Shown here in pieces: positions 61,557 to 64,000 of a DNA stretch of 64,000 bases. Every line of letters starts with the position of its first letter. The stretch's first letter is position 1. The DNA is taken from positions 2,728,001 through 2,792,000 of the forward strand of contig NZ_CP079737.1 of NCBI RefSeq assembly GCF_019916025.1. The letters run 5' to 3'. Below the pieces are notes generated by a model. It worked only from the letters and a program-made list of their open reading frames with translations, searched no databases and had not been told where the DNA came from. This DNA is from Paraclostridium bifermentans (GTDB lineage Bacteria > Bacillota > Clostridia > Peptostreptococcales > Peptostreptococcaceae). A program made the position numbers and the translations under genes.

Positions 61557-61588
61557 AAAAAAGCTACGAGCATTGCTCGTAGCTTTTT
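61557..61588 (-). terminator. Terminator of secA2
   Basis: AAAAAAGCTACGAGCA and its exact complement TGCTCGTAGCTTTTTT abut; a strong GC-containing stem with U-run, 11 bases after the secA2 stop. Confidence 0.92.
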
Positions 61589-61599
61589 TAATTTATATA

Positions 61600-63930
61600 C
61601 TAGTAAAAAATATATCTGATAGTATCTATACAAATATTTTTATTCATAAAATCAAACATTTCTGATGCTTGAATAGTATATTCTTTCACAGGATCCTTTT
61701 GACCTACTGACATAAGTCCAATACCTTTTTTCAATTGGTCAAGTGCATCTATATGATCTACCCAATAGCTATCCACTACATTCAATAAAACCTCTCTTTC
61801 TCTTTCTCTCATCGCGTCACTACCTATAGATTCTTCTTTCAAAGAATATATATTTAAAATTTTATTCTTTGTTTCCTTTTTCATTTCATCTATATCATTT
61901 ATATTTTCAATTACAAATTCAATTCCCTTTTTATCTAAACTAAATAAATCTGTAACGTCTGACTCAAACTTTTCTTTGTTCTTATCTAGTATAAATCTAC
62001 TTACTATTTCATTTATACATTCTTCTATCATAACTATAATTTGTTCTTTTACAGACTCTTTATTTAAAACTTTGTTTCTATCAGAGTAAATAACTTTACG
62101 TTGTTGATTTGTTACATCATCATATTTAATTACATTTTTTCTAATTTCATAATTTTTTGATTCTATATTTTTTTGAGCTCCTTCGATAGACTTTGTAAGT
62201 AGTTTATGTTCTATAGCTTGATTATCTTCTATTGATTTTGCTACTTTCTGAACTTTAGAATTGGCAAATAATTTCATCAAATCATCTTCTAAACTCACGT
62301 AAAATCTACTTGTTCCTGGGTCTCCTTGTCTTCCAGAGCGGCCTCTTAACTGATTATCTATCCTTCTATTTTCATGTTTTTCTGTTCCTATTACATATAA
62401 TCCCCCTAATTCTTTTACTTTTTTTTCTTCGCTTTTATCTCCTGATCCTAAAGCTATGTCAGTTCCCCTTCCTGCCATATTGGTAGCTATAGTTATAGAG
62501 TTTAACTTACCTGCTTTTGCTATAATTTCAGCTTCTTTTTCATGATTTTTAGCATTTAAAACTTCATGTTTTAAACCTTTATGAGTTAACATACTTGATA
62601 ATATCTGTGATTTTTCTATAGATACAGTACCTACAAGAATAGGCTGGCCTGTTTTATGAATTTCCTCTATATTTTTTATAATTGCATCAAATTTAGAACT
62701 CTCTGTCTTAAATAACAAATCATCTAAATCCTTTCTTATTACACGCTTATTTGTAGGTATTGTTACAACATTAATCTTATATATATCTTGAAATTCTTTT
62801 TCTTCTGTTTTTGCCGTTCCCGTCATACCTGAAAGCTTTTTATACATTCTAAAATAATTTTGATATGTTATAGTTGCAAGTGTTATTGACTCTTCTTTTA
62901 TTTCAACTCTTTCTTTAGCCTCTATAGCTTGATGAAGACCTTCTGAGTATCTTCTTCCTTCCATAACTCTTCCAGTAAATTCATCTACAATTTCAACTTT
63001 TCCATCTCTAACAACATAGTCTACATCTCGCTCCATTAAGTAGTATGCTCTTAAAGCTTGGTTTATACGATGATATAATTGTATATTTTCTATATCCATT
63101 AGGTTTTTCAAATTGAAAAACATTTCTGCTTGCTGTATTCCTCTTTCAGTTAATGCTATAGCTTTCTCTTTTCTATCTATAGTAAAGTCCCAAGGTAAAA
63201 GCATTTTCATAAATACATTAACTAATCTAAATTCAGATTCATCTTTATCTCCTTGTCCTGATATTATAAGCGGAGTTCTAGCTTCATCTATAAGTATTGA
63301 ATCTATTTCATCAACTATTACAAAGTTTAACTCTCTTTGAACCTTATCTTCTTTTCTCTTTACCATGTTGTCTTTTAGATAGTCAAATCCAAATTCATTA
63401 TTTGTTCCATATGTTATATCACATTCGTATTGTTTTTTTCTGTCCATTAAATCTTGACCATGAAGAATAACACCTACGCTCAGTCCTAAAAATTCATATA
63501 CAGATTCCATAAGCTCCTTATCACGCTTTGCTAAGTAATCATTTACTGTTACAACATGAACTCCTTGCCCTGTTAATGCATTTAAATATACTGGTGCTAC
63601 CCCAACAAGTGTTTTACCTTCTCCTGTTTTCATTTCCGCTATCTTTCCTTGATGAAGAACTATCCCTCCAATTAATTGGACTCTATATTGTCTCATCCCC
63701 AAAATTCTTTTTGATGCTTCTCTTGCTACTGCAAAAGCTTCTACCAAAATATCATCTACTGTTTCTCCGTTAGCTAATCTGTCTTTAAATTCAATAGTTT
63801 TATTTTTTAATTCTACATCTGTTAACTTCTCTATTTGAGTTTCTATTTTATCTATTTTATCTACTATTTTTTCCATAGATTGTATTTCTATTTTATCTGC
63901 TCTACTAAACATTTTGTCAAAATCTATCAT
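61600..63930 (-). CDS. secA2: Accessory Sec ATPase SecA2
   Basis: A 776-residue SecA: Walker A MKTGEGKTL (100-108), the DEAD-like VDEIDSILIDEA (about 208), the preprotein-binding insert, NMAGRGTDIALGSG (motif V) and the second nucleotide domain with RGRSGRQGDPGTSRF. It is shorter than housekeeping SecA and lacks the C-terminal zinc-binding CxCxSGxxxxxCH tail, which marks SecA2; C. difficile SecA2 is about 780 residues and exports S-layer proteins. The next gene encodes an SLH surface protein, its likely main cargo. GGAGGT precedes the ATG. The gene has its own terminator. Confidence 0.93.
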   Translation of the reverse strand: MIDFDKMFSRADKIEIQSMEKIVDKIDKIETQIEKLTDVELKNKTIEFKDRLANGETVDDILVEAFAVAREASKRILGMRQYRVQLIGGIVLHQGKIAEMKTGEGKTLVGVAPVYLNALTGQGVHVVTVNDYLAKRDKELMESVYEFLGLSVGVILHGQDLMDRKKQYECDITYGTNNEFGFDYLKDNMVKRKEDKVQRELNFVIVDEIDSILIDEARTPLIISGQGDKDESEFRLVNVFMKMLLPWDFTIDRKEKAIALTERGIQQAEMFFNLKNLMDIENIQLYHRINQALRAYYLMERDVDYVVRDGKVEIVDEFTGRVMEGRRYSEGLHQAIEAKERVEIKEESITLATITYQNYFRMYKKLSGMTGTAKTEEKEFQDIYKINVVTIPTNKRVIRKDLDDLLFKTESSKFDAIIKNIEEIHKTGQPILVGTVSIEKSQILSSMLTHKGLKHEVLNAKNHEKEAEIIAKAGKLNSITIATNMAGRGTDIALGSGDKSEEKKVKELGGLYVIGTEKHENRRIDNQLRGRSGRQGDPGTSRFYVSLEDDLMKLFANSKVQKVAKSIEDNQAIEHKLLTKSIEGAQKNIESKNYEIRKNVIKYDDVTNQQRKVIYSDRNKVLNKESVKEQIIVMIEECINEIVSRFILDKNKEKFESDVTDLFSLDKKGIEFVIENINDIDEMKKETKNKILNIYSLKEESIGSDAMREREREVLLNVVDSYWVDHIDALDQLKKGIGLMSVGQKDPVKEYTIQASEMFDFMNKNICIDTIRYIFY

Positions 63931-64000
63931 ATTTTACCTCCAATTTTTATTTCTACCCGTCATAATTATACAATATTTACCAAATATTATATAGCTTTTA

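Overview
The window is strongly AT-rich, uses AGGAGG-type ribosome sites, and carries a spore gene (alpha/beta SASP) plus anaerobic enzymes (pyruvate:ferredoxin oxidoreductase, PduL). This points to an anaerobic, spore-forming Firmicute of the Peptostreptococcaceae. The strongest clue is an apparent orthologue of CamA, the CAAAAA-specific adenine methyltransferase known from Clostridioides difficile, in the order ptsI-ptsH-patatin-camA-amidase that I recall for C. difficile. The surface proteins carry SLH domains rather than the CWB2 domains of C. difficile, so this is more likely a relative (for example of the Romboutsia / Paraclostridium / Terrisporobacter / Intestinibacter group) than C. 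difficile itself. No rRNA, tRNA, CRISPR array, insertion sequence or prophage was seen.

Left part (1-31.6 kb) is mostly housekeeping on the minus strand: an M16 peptidase pair (one active-type and cut by the window edge, one lacking the zinc motif), a membrane-anchored ferrochelatase-like protein, ychF, murE, nifJ, deoC, an HxlR regulator, pduL, an overlapping aroC-aroB-aroA operon, a flavodoxin-like reductase, a GAF/PP2C phosphatase, small unknown genes, a SASP, a PAP2 phosphatase with a BaiN-type flavoprotein, a mannose-family PTS operon, a ROK sugar kinase, hpt, a CobD/HisC-like aminotransferase, a secreted transglutaminase with SLH repeats, and asnA under a T-box with an AAC (Asn) specifier.

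Middle (31.6-46 kb): a four-gene lipid-linked sugar module (GtrA, DPM1-like GT2, DUF2304, GT-C transferase), ptsH-ptsI, a patatin-like lipase, camA, a cell-wall amidase, a divergent cis-prenyltransferase, a lipoprotein, manA, a methyltransferase and a papain-like amidase_6 protein.

Right part (46-64 kb) reads as one cell-envelope locus: an LCP ligase on the plus strand, then on the minus strand an SGNH/MBOAT acetylation pair, wecB, a TagA-family transferase, GT4, GT32, GT2, two Wzy/WaaL-like membrane proteins, the pyruvyl transferase csaB, an initiating sugar-phosphate transferase, an SLH S-layer-type protein behind a strong promoter, and secA2. Together these could secrete an SLH protein (SecA2), build a ManNAc-containing secondary polymer, pyruvylate it (CsaB), O-acetylate it (MBOAT/SGNH), attach it to peptidoglycan (LCP) and so anchor the S-layer. 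As I recall it, C. difficile holds its SecA2/SlpA and PS-II genes in the equivalent place, so the same chromosomal site seems to hold a different S-layer anchoring chemistry.
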